Counted from the stretch's first letter, positions 8,955 to 18,221 are shown. The stretch is DNA of 30,726 bases from Mycoplasmataceae bacterium (GCA_031278855.1 JAITJR010000051.1:1-30726); one strand, 5' to 3'. Numbers and translations: made by a program. The notes: generated by a model from the sequence alone, not told the origin.

Positions 8955-9494
8955 CTAAATTTTGAATTCGATGGGCTCACAATTTATCGGGGTTAATGTT
9001 AATGCGAACGGATTTTCATTAAGAAAATAAAAACGAAACAAACGCCCCACTCAAGAATGAGCAATGACAACGACAGTTTTATTTTTATGCTTTTTTATTA
9101 TTTCTTCGATGAATGGTTTAATGCGTTTGAAATACATATCTTGAATTTTTTCCACATTCATTCCTAGATCAGAGTTCAAATATCAATCAAACATATTTAA
9201 CATATCTTTTTGTAATGTTGGTTTTAGTTCTAACTTACCAAAATTACGCTCTTTTAATCGATTGTCTATTTTAATTTTTAATTTACGATTAGTCGCTAAT
9301 CACTTAGCGGTCGTTTTAGTTCGACTCATTGGGGAAACGTAAATAAAATCAATTTTAGTATTTTTGAAAGTTGCAACAAGTTGTTTAGACTGTTGTATAC
9401 CGATTCTAGATAACGGGACATCCGTGCTGCTTGTTCACACTTTTTTAACATTAGTTTTGGTTAGTCCATGTCGAACAAAATAAATGTGTGTCAT
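8955..9494 (-). CDS. Histidine phosphatase family protein (phosphoglycerate-mutase-like)
   Basis: A 179-residue member of the phosphohistidine phosphatase superfamily. The catalytic RHG is at residues 8-10 in the opening IYFVRHGLTKTN, followed by the phosphate-pocket Arg region SPMSRTKTTA, the acid residue in RLKERNFGKLE, and the second histidine in VIAHSW. TGA codons (near 9433, 9313, 9183 and 9055) encode Trp. The C-terminus ends at TAG 8955-8957, one base beyond the stop of the convergent nucleotidyltransferase gene. The substrate is unknown. It could be a broad phosphatase or act on a phosphorylated glycan precursor, the latter suggested only by location between glycan genes. Confidence 0.88.
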
Positions 9495-9622
9495 TAATTT
9501 ACCAATTTTCTATGATAAATATAGCATAAATATGCATAAAATAAAAAACCAAGCCATTTATCTAGATTGAGGAATAGGGCATATTTACATTAATAAATTG
9601 TTAAAAACTAAATAAAAATTAT

Positions 9623-10702
9623 TTAGGTTATGGCAGGAATATTCAGTTTATTAAACTTTAGTAGAATTCAATTATAAACATTAACATTTAATCAATCAAT
9701 TGGATACGCTATTAATGATGCAAAAGCAATAGCCGATATGTATGTTGTTATTCATATACAAAAAATTGAATTATCGGCTGTGCTTCAAGGACAAAACTTA
9801 ACAATCACACAATAACACAAGCCATGGAATAAATACATTGGCAAAGTGATTTTGCCAAGAAAGAGAGATGCATTGTTTAAAATTTTAAATTTTTCAGTTT
9901 TTAGGAAACTAAATAAAACAATTAATGACAAGCCAGTAAGTAAATTTAGTGCACTAATATCAAAACATACATTCACTAATTGAAAATTAATGTTTGGATT
10001 TTCAATATAAATATGATTATGAAACACACATAACAAGATAAAACTTATTACCAAAAATAAACATGCCAGAATAGATATAGTTTTATATTTTTTTAGAGAG
10101 TTGAATAAATACAAACTAGCTCATGCTCCGATTAAATATATCATGCAAGCTCGTGCTATTCAATATAGATTCAGATAATGAAAAATATTTCATGACTTTT
10201 CTTCATTTTGTCAAAAGAAGATAACTAATCAAAAGACTATTACTACCGCAAGCGAATATCATTTGTTTATTTTTGTAAAAATTTTATTCAATAACGGAGC
10301 AATTAATGTCAATGCTAACATTATGTATAAAAATCACCAAGATGTTAATTTATCAGATAAGAAACTACCGTCGGTAAATATATTAAATGGATTGTAATCA
10401 TTCAATCCGACATAGTAAAAAATAATATACAAAACAAAGCCAATAATTGTATAGATAACAGTCGTTACAAGCATTTTTAAAAAACGACTTTTTGTTAAGG
10501 ATAAAGAGAATCAACCTGTGATTAGAAAAAAAGTAGTAACTCCAATGGGGAAAAATATTCCAGATTGACTAACCCAAGGCGATAGGGAATGCTGCCAAAT
10601 TATGGTAAATATTAATACAAATCTTAATAACTCAACCCCCCCCCGTCGATTTACGATTTTTTTCCTTACATTTTTATGGTTGGCGCCTCTATCTTGTTTC
10701 AT
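9623..10702 (-). CDS. Membrane acyltransferase (acyltransferase 3 / OafA-like), phase-variable, in frame here
   Basis: A 359-residue multi-pass membrane enzyme likely to O-acetylate or otherwise acylate a surface sugar. The N-terminal block GGVELLRFVLIFTIIWQHSL carries the TM1 His typical of acyltransferase 3. About ten hydrophobic segments follow, including TTFFLITGWFSL and a late FLGKITLPMYLFHGL helix. TGA = Trp throughout; at 9785-9787 it is Trp, and the real end is TAA 9623-9625 after about 54 more codons with a last TM. The start is ATG 10702, with TATAAT 8 nt upstream. A run of nine G on the coding strand (codons 20-23) encodes the RGG just before TM1 and is in frame here; eight or ten would truncate the protein. 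Confidence 0.85.
10637..10645 (-). repeat. G9 tract (C9 on the plus strand) in the acyltransferase coding sequence
   Basis: Nine C on the plus strand are nine G on the coding strand, about 60 nt after the ATG and just before the first conserved block. With 9 the frame is open through the whole gene; any change not a multiple of three abolishes the protein. This is the classic layout of a slipped-strand contingency locus. Confidence 0.85.
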
Positions 10703-10710
10703 AGCCGTCA

Positions 10711-10716
10711 ATTATA
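10711..10716 (-). promoter_or_regulatory. -10 box of the acyltransferase gene
   Basis: TATAAT on the minus strand ends 8 nt before the ATG at 10702, implying a leaderless mRNA. The divergent glycosyltransferase starts at 10744, so both promoters share about 41 bp. Confidence 0.5.
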
Positions 10717-10743
10717 TTTTTTTGTGTTAGTATTAATTGAATT

Positions 10744-12474
10744 ATGTTTTATTCGAAAACTAGAACTTTATCCGTTAAATTATCCGTAGTTAAAGCACTA
10801 ATTAATACATTTCTTGTGACTTTTATTGCATGTTACGGAATAGTTATGGTCGTTATTAACTATAATGATATGAATAAGAATAATGGGACTGACACAATTA
10901 TTTCCATAATAAGTTGAGGATTGCTCCAAGGTTTAATATTGGCAATGTTTAACATTATTTATTCTGTTGCCACCAAAAAATACTTGACAAATAAATATGT
11001 TGATGAGACGCTCCATATTGTACATGAAGTTAAGATGCCCATCAAATTGCCGAAAGTAGTTTATGTTTATACAACGCATAATGATTTTATGCCAGCACGT
11101 TTGTTGCAAAATGCGAAGCAGACATATAAAAATTTTGAAGTTTGAATTTCTGATGGATCGGATAATTTGAAAATAATAAAAGAGATAGACAGATTTGTAA
11201 AAAAACATAAGTTTAATTTATATCGTTTGGGCGGTAAAGGTAGCAAAGATAAATCTGATAATTTAAATCATTTTTTAAAATATTCTGGAGTAGAATTTGA
11301 CTATTTAATGATTGGGGATAGCGATGAAATTTTTGACAAAAATTTCATTAATTGTAATATTAGATTTTTTTACAGCAAAAAATATGAAAAACTAGCATAT
11401 GTTAGTCCGCTGAATCAATGTTATAAAACTAGAAATCTATACACAAATGTAATGAGTGGTTTGGATAATATAAGTTTTATTAAAACTGATCTTATAAAGA
11501 CTTTTGTTTTACGAGAATATCCGAATCTCTTTGGTGCTTCATGCTTAATTTCTGGGAAATTTATTAATAGTATGGGCGGCATTTTCCCAAATTCTGTATG
11601 TGAAGATTATTACACTGAAAATATTGCTGTTACACATGGCTGAATTGGTGCATTATCACCACTAACAGTATGCACACAAGCCTACGATATTAATATTAAA
11701 GCTCACTATTCACGAATAATGCGTGTAGTTGATTGGATAATAAAACTACGTAAAACTGATACATTCGTTAATTACAACGAAAGATATTCAGGATGGTTTT
11801 CAAGAAGTATGATTCTTTTGTTTGCACCACTTTTATTAGTAATATCCATTTTAGGTATCTCTGTAATAATTTGATGAGTCGTATTATTTTGAAATGACTT
11901 AATACACAATGTAACGTTTATTTCTATTATTTTAACTTCAATTTTATCTCTAATTGTAACTATGTCTATTGTAAATTATGATAATGCCAAAATAAATGGT
12001 ATTATAAATTCGTTACTATTTCCTTTTTTTATGGTTCTTTACTCATTCAGCTTTATTTCTTATATTTGTAAGCATTGATTTAACACAATGATATTGTCTA
12101 AATATTCAAACTTTCAGCAGGGGACTCAAAAAAAATTCTTTACAAAATCACTTTCACTGGCTTTCAAAAAAATTCTGCCAGATGTCATAATGTTTATGTG
12201 TTTTTCTATTCCTACATGTTGTTTTAATATTTTTTGCACTAATTTAATGATTCATAACACTAGTTTATTGTATGTTTACATTTTAGTTAATATGATATTA
12301 GGCTCCTTATCGTTATCTTTTTTATCAACTATCATTTTATATTTATTTTCTTTTGTAAAGGTTTTTGATTACAATCCTAATAAATTTATTTACTATAAAA
12401 ATAAATATGTTAGTTTTGATAGAATCAAAAACAAGTTTTATGCAGAAAACAAAAAGACTAAGCGTTTATGCTAA
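10744..12474 (+). CDS. Membrane-bound family 2 glycosyltransferase
   Basis: A 576-residue enzyme that probably adds a sugar to a lipid-linked or surface glycan at the membrane. Hydrophobic segments lie near residues 15-35 and 55-75. The GT-A catalytic domain follows with VYVYTTHNDF, VWISDGSD, the metal-binding IGDSDEIF near residue 193 (DxD) and SVCEDYYTE near 285 (the ED of the acceptor site). The C-terminal half has membrane spans at about 357-383, 389-410, 418-442, 481-500 and 507-540. This order resembles cellulose-synthase-like or glycolipid synthases. TGA = Trp at many sites. A TAGTAT/TATTAA box is 7-10 nt before the ATG. The epimerase gene follows after 29 nt. Sugar donor and acceptor are unknown. 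Confidence 0.88.
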
Positions 12475-12503
12475 AAGTTATTCCGAGGAGAAAAAAAGCA
12501 TCT

Positions 12504-13512
12504 ATGAATGTATTGATCACGGGAGGGGGGGGGGTTCGTTGGCTCATGCTTTGCTAAATTTCTAATCTCTAAAAAAGTTAATGTGAAAATATTGGACAAT
12601 TTAAAATACGGTTACAAAGATAATTTTGAAGACGAACCGTTACTTGTTAAAAATTTTATTCAAGCTGATATCCGAGATAAAGATTTTCAGAAATATTTAA
12701 AGGATGTAGATGTGGTATATCATTTTGCCGCTATTTCTGCATTACCTGAATGTGAATCGAATCCAACCGAAGCTTTTGATGTAAATGTAAACGGATTAGT
12801 TAATGTTTTAAATGCTTGTCGAAATTCAAAAATTAAACGCATTGTCTTTGCATCTACATCTGCAGTTTATGAAAACAATAATCCTGATTTAAAAATGACA
12901 GAAAATATGCATGTTGCCCCAAATTTAGTGTATTCTACAAGTAAATATTGTGCTGAACAAATTTGTAAGTCTTATTCAAATAACTATAAAATGGATATTA
13001 TTATCGGACGCTTCTTTAATGTCTTTGGTGCACACCAAGACTTCCGTAGGGCATACCCACCTTTTACAAGCTATTTAGTTCGTGAGATATTAAACGAGAG
13101 AAAACCTATTGTGTACAACATATCTAATGTACAACGCGACTATATTTATATCGATGACTTAATGATTTATTTATACAAAATGTGTTTTGCCAGAAAAAAA
13201 TATAATTCAGAAATATTCAATTTATCATCTGGTAATGGTTACTCTGCGTTGAATATTACTAAAACAATTTTTAAAATGTTAAATAAAAAAGTTTTATACA
13301 CTAAAGGGAATCCGTCGGAGTTCTGGTACAAATATAAAACTTTATTTGATAAACATTTTAATCTTAGTAAAGAACGCATTAAGAAAGAAGTATATAAACA
13401 TTGTATTGGGTCTAACGAAAAGATCGTCAAGGAATTTAAATATAAACCCGTTTCCCAATTAAAAGAAGGTCTAAATAACATTATTTCATATCAAAAAAAA
13501 TATGGGGATTAG
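12504..13512 (+). pseudogene. NAD-dependent sugar epimerase/dehydratase, phase-OFF by a G10 tract
   Basis: An extended short-chain dehydrogenase (GalE/WcaG-like) that would make a nucleotide sugar for the glycan. From ATG 12504 the frame reads MNVLITGGGG, then goes out of frame at the G10 run and stops at TAA after about 7 further codons. With 9 G it continues as FVGSCFAKFL, completing the GxxGxxG Rossmann motif, and runs to TAG 13510-13512: 335 residues. Beyond are DIRD, VYHFAAISALPECE, ASTSAVYE, catalytic VYSTSKYCAEQ (YxxxK near residue 142), GRFFNVFG and VQRDYIYIDD. All later motifs are intact, so this is a switched-off gene and not a decayed one. GTG at 12583 is not a likely start because it omits the NAD-binding loop. 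AGGAG lies at 12486-12490. Confidence 0.88.
12525..12534 (+). repeat. G10 tract inside the Rossmann glycine motif of the epimerase
   Basis: Ten G follow ATCACGGGA. Nine would encode three Gly codons of the NAD-binding loop in frame; ten shifts the frame. This is the longest homopolymer G run in the window. Confidence 0.9.
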
Positions 13513-13553
13513 GATTATGCATTGCAGTGATAGATTTATTCCTCTAAACTTTC

Positions 13554-13559
13554 TATAAT
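13554..13559 (+). promoter_or_regulatory. -10 box of dhaL
   Basis: TATAAT lies exactly 9 nt before the ATG at 13569. It probably starts a separate transcript for dhaL, the dhaL-dhaM fusion and the hydrolase. Confidence 0.5.
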
Positions 13560-13568
13560 TGGGTTGTT

Positions 13569-14168
13569 ATGCTTATTAAAAAATATTTTGAAATTATTAC
13601 AAACGATCTAATTATTAATGAAAATAAGTTGAATAAATTAGATGCTGCCATTGGTGATGGTGATTATGGTTCTAATGTAGTTAAAGGTTTTAAATATATA
13701 TTAGATCAATCTAGTTCGTTCACTCAAACTAGTAGTTTACAAAGTGACTTAATGACTTGTGCTAAGCAATTTATGGATAAGATTGGTGGTAGTTCTGGTT
13801 TTTTAACAGGTGTAGTGTTTATGGCATTAGCACAAAGTTTTCAAAACAAAATTACAATTACTAATCAAGATATCGGTAATGCCCTCAAAGCGGCATGCGA
13901 ACGTATCAGTCAATTGGGTAAAACTAAGGTTGGTGAAAAAACGATGTTAGATGCACTTTATCCTGCTGCTATAGCTATGTGTGCTACTACCGATGTTAAT
14001 ATTAATTTTGTCAAAGCTGCTGAAGCTGCACACTTAGGAGCCGAAAGTACTATCAATATGAAAGCCACTAAAGGACGATCTTCATATTTGGGTGAACGTT
14101 CAATTGGTCATATGGATCCTGGCGCATGTGCTATCGCTATTATTTTTAAGTCTTTAACTAAAATTTAA
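13569..14168 (+). CDS. dhaL: DhaL-family ADP-binding kinase subunit, divergent copy
   Basis: DhaL carries the nucleotide of the dihydroxyacetone kinase and phosphorylates the ketose held by DhaK. This 199-residue copy has LDAAIGDGDYGSN (three Asp for Mg, residues 27-33), KIGGSSGF, LGKTKVGEKTMLDALYPA and RSSYLGERSIGHMDPGA, all in family order. It differs from the second copy by Tyr for the usual His after the GDGD triad and by Phe-Leu-Thr for Pro-Leu-Leu after GGSSG, both next to the nucleotide site. It may be a specialised, weaker or regulatory paralogue. ATG 13569 is 9 nt from a TATAAT box. The fusion gene starts 14 nt downstream. The DhaK partner is at 21737-22729. Confidence 0.92.
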   Translation: MLIKKYFEIITNDLIINENKLNKLDAAIGDGDYGSNVVKGFKYILDQSSSFTQTSSLQSDLMTCAKQFMDKIGGSSGFLTGVVFMALAQSFQNKITITNQDIGNALKAACERISQLGKTKVGEKTMLDALYPAAIAMCATTDVNINFVKAAEAAHLGAESTINMKATKGRSSYLGERSIGHMDPGACAIAIIFKSLTKI

Positions 14169-14182
14169 TCAAGGTATTAATC

Positions 14183-15262
14183 ATGGAAATCACTAAATAC
14201 ATGCAAAGTATTATTAACACATTAAGTGCCAACGAAAGTAAATTAAATGATTTAGACGCTGCGATTGGCGACGGTGATCATGGCTCTAATATTTTAAGAG
14301 GGTTCAAAGCTGTTTTAGAGCAAAGTCATAATTTCACTAAAGAAAGTTTGATTGAAAAAGATCTAATGCTATGTGCTCAACAATTAATGTCTAAAATTGG
14401 TGGTAGTTCTGGTCCTTTACTAGGTTCTGCTTTTATGGCATTATCGGTTGCTTTGAAAAATAAAACTATTTTCACTAATCAAGACATTGCTCAAGGACTA
14501 CAAATGGCGTTTGACCGTATTAGCCAATTAGGGAAATCAAAAATTGGCGAAAAAACAATGTTAGATGCCATATATCCTGCCATCAAAGCTATGGATGTTA
14601 CTCAAGATAAATTGGACTTTACTGCTGCCGCTAGAGCAGCTGATGATGGGGCTATTGCCACTATTCCCATGCTAGCCACTAAAGGACGAGCCTCATATTT
14701 GGGTGAACGTTCAATTGGCCATATGGATCCTGGTGCATATTCTGTTGCTTTAATTTTTTCAGCACTTACTAAAGTCCAAGCAGACGTAACCGACCTCAAA
14801 ATAACTACTGATAATCATCAAACAATACCTGCAAATAGTAACGATGAGTATAAACTACTTCCCATAACTAAACTAGTTAGTATTCTAGTAGTATCGCATA
14901 GCGAATCATTAGCTAAAGCTACCACACAATTTGCAAGCGAAATGAAAAATAATGAATTCACCTTTGAATATGTAGCTGGGATTGAGAATGGTAGATTTTT
15001 TGGTACAGATCCGCAACAGATCAAACAAACAATCCAAAGATTAGCCACTGATTCTGAAATCCTAATTATTTATGATTTAGGTTCATCAAAAATGAATTTA
15101 GAAATGGCAATCAGTTTATTGCCGAATGAATATACGCAACGTGTGAAAGTTTGTCACTGTGCTTTTGTCGAAGGTACGATCATAGCGGTATCGACCAACA
15201 ACACTCAAAAGGCTAGCGAACTTTGTGATATAGTTGAGTCTCAAGTTAAGATTGAAAAATAA
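14183..15262 (+). CDS. dhaLM: DhaL-DhaM fusion: ADP-binding subunit joined to a PTS EIIA domain
   Basis: Residues 1-197 are a canonical DhaL (LDAAIGDGDHGSN, KIGGSSGPLLGSAFMAL, GEKTMLDAIYPA, RASYLGERSIGHMDPGA). After a hydrophilic linker (about 200-228), residues 230-359 match the mannose-type EIIA domain of DhaM: LVSILVVSHSESLA with the phosphorylatable His near 239, YVAGIENGRFFGTDP, and ILIIYDLGSSKMN. In PTS-dependent kinases DhaM rephosphorylates ADP bound to DhaL, so the fusion links both steps in one chain. DhaL and DhaM are usually separate proteins. SD-like AAGG precedes the ATG. It needs general PTS proteins (EI, HPr), which are not in this window. Confidence 0.92.
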   Translation: MEITKYMQSIINTLSANESKLNDLDAAIGDGDHGSNILRGFKAVLEQSHNFTKESLIEKDLMLCAQQLMSKIGGSSGPLLGSAFMALSVALKNKTIFTNQDIAQGLQMAFDRISQLGKSKIGEKTMLDAIYPAIKAMDVTQDKLDFTAAARAADDGAIATIPMLATKGRASYLGERSIGHMDPGAYSVALIFSALTKVQADVTDLKITTDNHQTIPANSNDEYKLLPITKLVSILVVSHSESLAKATTQFASEMKNNEFTFEYVAGIENGRFFGTDPQQIKQTIQRLATDSEILIIYDLGSSKMNLEMAISLLPNEYTQRVKVCHCAFVEGTIIAVSTNNTQKASELCDIVESQVKIEK

Positions 15263-15271
15263 GAACACACA

Positions 15272-16078
15272 ATGATCCCAACCACTTTCAAAGAATTCAT
15301 TCTCCCTTGCACTAATGCTAATCATTGTTTGGGAGATTTATTATTTATTCATGGTTTTTGCGTTGAACATAGTTATTTTACGGCAGCTAATGAACTAGCA
15401 AAATATTTCAATGTTTACATGATTGATTTACCAGGGCACGGCGTTAATCTTGAAGGTGTAACAAGCAACGATTTAAAAATGCATAAATTAACTGACTACA
15501 TTGTGTCCTATGTAAAGTTTAAAAATTTAAATAATTTTTATTTAATGGGTCATTCCATGGGCGGAGCTTTAGCATCATTAGTAGCTAATCTTATTCCTGA
15601 AAAAATTAAGAAAATGTTTTTACTTTGTCCTGCCAACCCCGCTTCTTCACATCTTGGGTTCAAATCTTTCTATATTTTTTATCCAAAAAATATGAAACAA
15701 AAAAATCGTTTATTAAAACATTTGTATGCACCTAATAATTTTGCAAAGTTTTCACAAAATCCAACCTGGGTAGAATTTAATAAAAAACAGCTTGATTTTC
15801 AATTAGCTCACTGACATCACATGAAAAAACTATTTCGAAATATGTCTATTAGTGTATTGACAAGTACTAAAAGAGCGCAAAAACATATTAATATTCCCAC
15901 ACTTTTAATGGTGGGTCACTATGACCGAATTATTTCGTCAAAATATACAATAAAATTTTTTAAGAAATATTTACCGACGAAGATATTGTCAATATATGAG
16001 TTTGAGCATTCTGGTCATTTAATTTTTGAAGAAGAACCACAAATTTTTGTTCAAAAAGTATTGGATTTTGCTAAATAA
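15272..16078 (+). CDS. Alpha/beta hydrolase
   Basis: A 268-residue serine hydrolase of the alpha/beta fold, probably a lysophospholipase or other carboxylester hydrolase. The oxyanion region is DLLFIHGFCVEH (about 21-32). The nucleophile elbow is GHSMGG near residue 94. The acid is Asp in VGHYDRI and the catalytic His is in EHSGHLIF near the C-terminus. TGA at 15812-15814 is Trp, joining the two halves. No signal peptide is visible, so it should be cytosolic. The ATG is 9 nt after the fusion gene's stop, so it is probably co-transcribed with the dha genes. Its last 8 nt overlap the 3' end of ispD on the other strand. Confidence 0.9.
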
Positions 16079-16727
16079 GTTCTAAGTCTTCAATTGTAGT
16101 AATTTTGAAATTTAATAAACTACCCTTAACTAAATTGGATTTTTTAATTTTTAATCCTAGATAAGTAAATAAATCAGTGATCCCATGTTGAACGGTAGGA
16201 CAATAGATTTTTCAATACTTATATTGAAAAGTTTGCGGAGTTTGAACGATGTATTTATGTGAACGCTCTAAATAGACTGCTTGACTATTAAATTCCATAA
16301 TTGAGTCATGTAGTGCCAATACTGTCGATGCATAACCACATTGACTAGCTACTAAAATATTATTAGTAATAATTGCTGGAGTGACATTGATGCGTGCTGC
16401 ATCATGTGTAATGATAATATCAGTTGGGTTTATTTTAAAATTGGATGCTAAATAGTTTACACCATTTATTAACGATTTCCAACGCGCTCCCTGACACCCA
16501 TTACAAATAAGTAAATTCTTATATTTAGATCCAGTTAAATATTTTTGAAATTGTTGCTTATATTGATCATTAATGACTAATAAAATTTTATCGATTTTTT
16601 TGGTTTTTAAAAATGTATCTAAAGCATATAAAAACATTGGTTTATTTTTAATGCAAAATAATGGTTTTATTGGTGTTTTTTTAAATCGTTCACCTATCCC
16701 TGCTGCTAATATAATGCCGTATACCAT
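16071..16727 (-). CDS. ispD: 2-C-methyl-D-erythritol 4-phosphate cytidylyltransferase
   Basis: Third step of the MEP (non-mevalonate) isoprenoid pathway: makes CDP-methylerythritol from MEP and CTP. The 218-residue product starts GIILAAGIGERF, the CTP-binding loop, with KPL further on; ITHDAARINV matches the HDAARP block and VQTPQTF is the family's QTPQ motif. TGA at 16212-16214 is Trp, and the frame ends at TAG 16071-16073 with an IEDLEL C-terminus. ATG 16727 is chosen because it puts the loop at the N-terminus and follows the folD stop by 4 nt. It ends the ispF-folD-ispD operon and overlaps the convergent hydrolase by 8 nt. It could in principle be a related cytidylyltransferase, but ispF nearby supports IspD. 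Confidence 0.9.
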
Positions 16728-16731
16728 AAAT

Positions 16732-17601
16732 TTACTTCTGCTCAATTAAACCATGTTGTAATTTAGTGAGTTCCACTAAATTTTTCATTAACATTGTTAC
16801 GGTCATCGGACCAACGCCTCCTGGTACTGGAGTAATATATTTGGCTACTTTACTAGCTGATTCAAAATCAACATCACCGCATAAGCTACCATTCGCATCA
16901 TGGTTCATTCCAACATCAATTACAGTGGCACCACACTTAATATATGAGTCGTCAATTATTTTAGGCTTGCCAACTGCACAAATCAAGATGTCAGCTTCCT
17001 TACAAACTTCGTGCAATCTTTGCGTCTTGGAATGACACAACGTTACAGTGGCGTCATCCAACAATAGTAAAGAAGCCATCGGTTTACCGACGATATTGCT
17101 TCGACCCACTACCACAGCTTTCTGTTCTGAAATAGGAATTTGGTAATGCTTCAAAAGTTCAATAATGCCAGCTGGAGTGCACGGCTTTAAATGTACATCA
17201 GTTTTACGAGCAGTTCATAATTTACCGATATTTGATAGATGGAAACAATCGACATCTTTATCTGGGTTAATATGAGCAATGATATTAGTTTCGTTAATAT
17301 GCATCGGTAACGGCATTTGCACCAAAATACCGTTAACACTCTTATCAATATTTAATTCGCCAATTAATCTTAATAATTCCGCATTGTTTGTTTCCATCGA
17401 TAATTTACGTAATTCTACATCAACATGCAGTTCATTACCCAAACGCATTTTATTACGTATATAAACATTACTAGCTGAATTAGAACCTATTTGTAAAATT
17501 ACTAATTTAGGAATAATATTTTTAATTTTAAGATCTGTAATTTGTTTACGAAGTTCATCGCAAATGTAGCGAGAAACTTTTTTGCCATCAATAATTGTCA
17601 T
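16732..17601 (-). CDS. folD: Methylenetetrahydrofolate dehydrogenase / methenyl-THF cyclohydrolase
   Basis: Interconverts 5,10-methylene-THF and 10-formyl-THF, supplying PurH and formyl-Met-tRNA synthesis. The 289-residue protein has the catalytic YIRNKMR (Lys), [49 protein letters not shown] (NADP loop) and the C-terminal [15 protein letters not shown]. Length matches the usual 280-290. TGA at 17212-17214 is Trp; reading through it joins the two halves without loss. ATG 17601 gives the standard TIIDGKKV opening. It lies between ispF (15-nt gap) and ispD (4-nt gap), a compact operon of unrelated functions. Confidence 0.97.
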
Positions 17602-17616
17602 AATCAAATTATAGAG

Positions 17617-18078
17617 TTATTTGCGGATAAGAATAACAGCATCACATTTAATAAAATTAGAAGGGTGCTCATAACGAGTTGCTTTGACATTAACTAATTT
17701 GGTTTTTAAAATTTTCACCAACGATTTTTTAATATATGCTTTGTTAGAACCTAATAAAATATTTTCACAAGTAATAGTTAAATCTACATTAACTAGTTTA
17801 AAGCGAGATTTTTTTAACAAAGCCATTGCATATTGAACAATTTTAATCGAACTAATTCCTTTATTTTTGTAATCAGTGTCTTTAAAATATTGGCCAATAT
17901 CACCTAATTGTAGCGCTCCCAAAATAGCATTAGCAATTGTGTGTAACACAATGTCGCCATCCGAATGAGAAATAACCCGTCAATTAGTTCTAATAGGATA
18001 ACCTCCAAGGAGAATAGTGGCTCCATGCATTTCAGTTAGTTCGTGTGAATCATTACCTTGACCGATTAAATACATCAT
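17617..18078 (-). CDS. ispF: 2-C-methyl-D-erythritol 2,4-cyclodiphosphate synthase
   Basis: MEP-pathway enzyme converting CDP-methylerythritol 2-phosphate to the cyclic diphosphate. The 153-residue length is typical. Metal ligands are in GQGNDSHEL (Asp and His near residues 10-12), and SHSDGDIVLHTIANAILGAL carries the third ligand His and the substrate loop; LGDIGQYF follows. The C-terminus keeps the family's VNVKATRYE variant of the usual KATTTE block. TGA near 17980 is Trp. Two ATGs in tandem (18078, 18075) start the gene, 9 nt after a TAAAAT box. First gene of ispF-folD-ispD. Confidence 0.92.
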
Positions 18079-18087
18079 AACCCATAT

Positions 18088-18093
18088 ATTTTA
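18088..18093 (-). promoter_or_regulatory. -10 box of the ispF-folD-ispD operon
   Basis: TAAAAT on the minus strand ends 9 nt before the first ATG of ispF, matching the leaderless geometry seen for purD, purH and dhaL. Confidence 0.45.
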
Positions 18094-18156
18094 CACAATA
18101 TGTACATGGATATTTTTAAATTGTCCAACTTTCAATTAAGAAACTATTAGAATGGG

Positions 18157-18188
18157 AACTATTCACCTGGGGTTCATCGTGAATAGTT
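18157..18188. repeat. Hairpin element copy A (10-bp arms, 12-nt loop)
   Basis: AACTATTCAC at 18157-18166 and its perfect complement GTGAATAGTT at 18179-18188 flank a 12-nt loop. The same arms and loop length occur at 28935-28966, and a single arm occurs at 19017-19026. The loops share GGTTC, and a TTATTTCT block follows in both. It could be a bidirectional terminator, here between ispF and the lipoprotein gene, or a recombination scar. Confidence 0.75.
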
Positions 18189-18221
18189 GCAAATAATTAT
18201 TTCTGGGCAAACATGGTGCCG

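Noticed and set aside
9731..9778. AGCCGATA/TATCGGCT inverted repeat as terminator of the acyltransferase gene
   Set aside because: With TGA read as Trp the coding sequence continues past it to 9623, so the repeat lies inside the gene.
9785..10114. Short acyltransferase ending at 9785
   Set aside because: The apparent stop is TGA, which is Trp here; the true stop is TAA 9623-9625 after a last membrane helix.
12583..13512. Separate epimerase gene starting at GTG 12583
   Set aside because: It would lack the NAD-binding glycine loop, which is present upstream in another frame and is restored by removing one G from the G10 tract.
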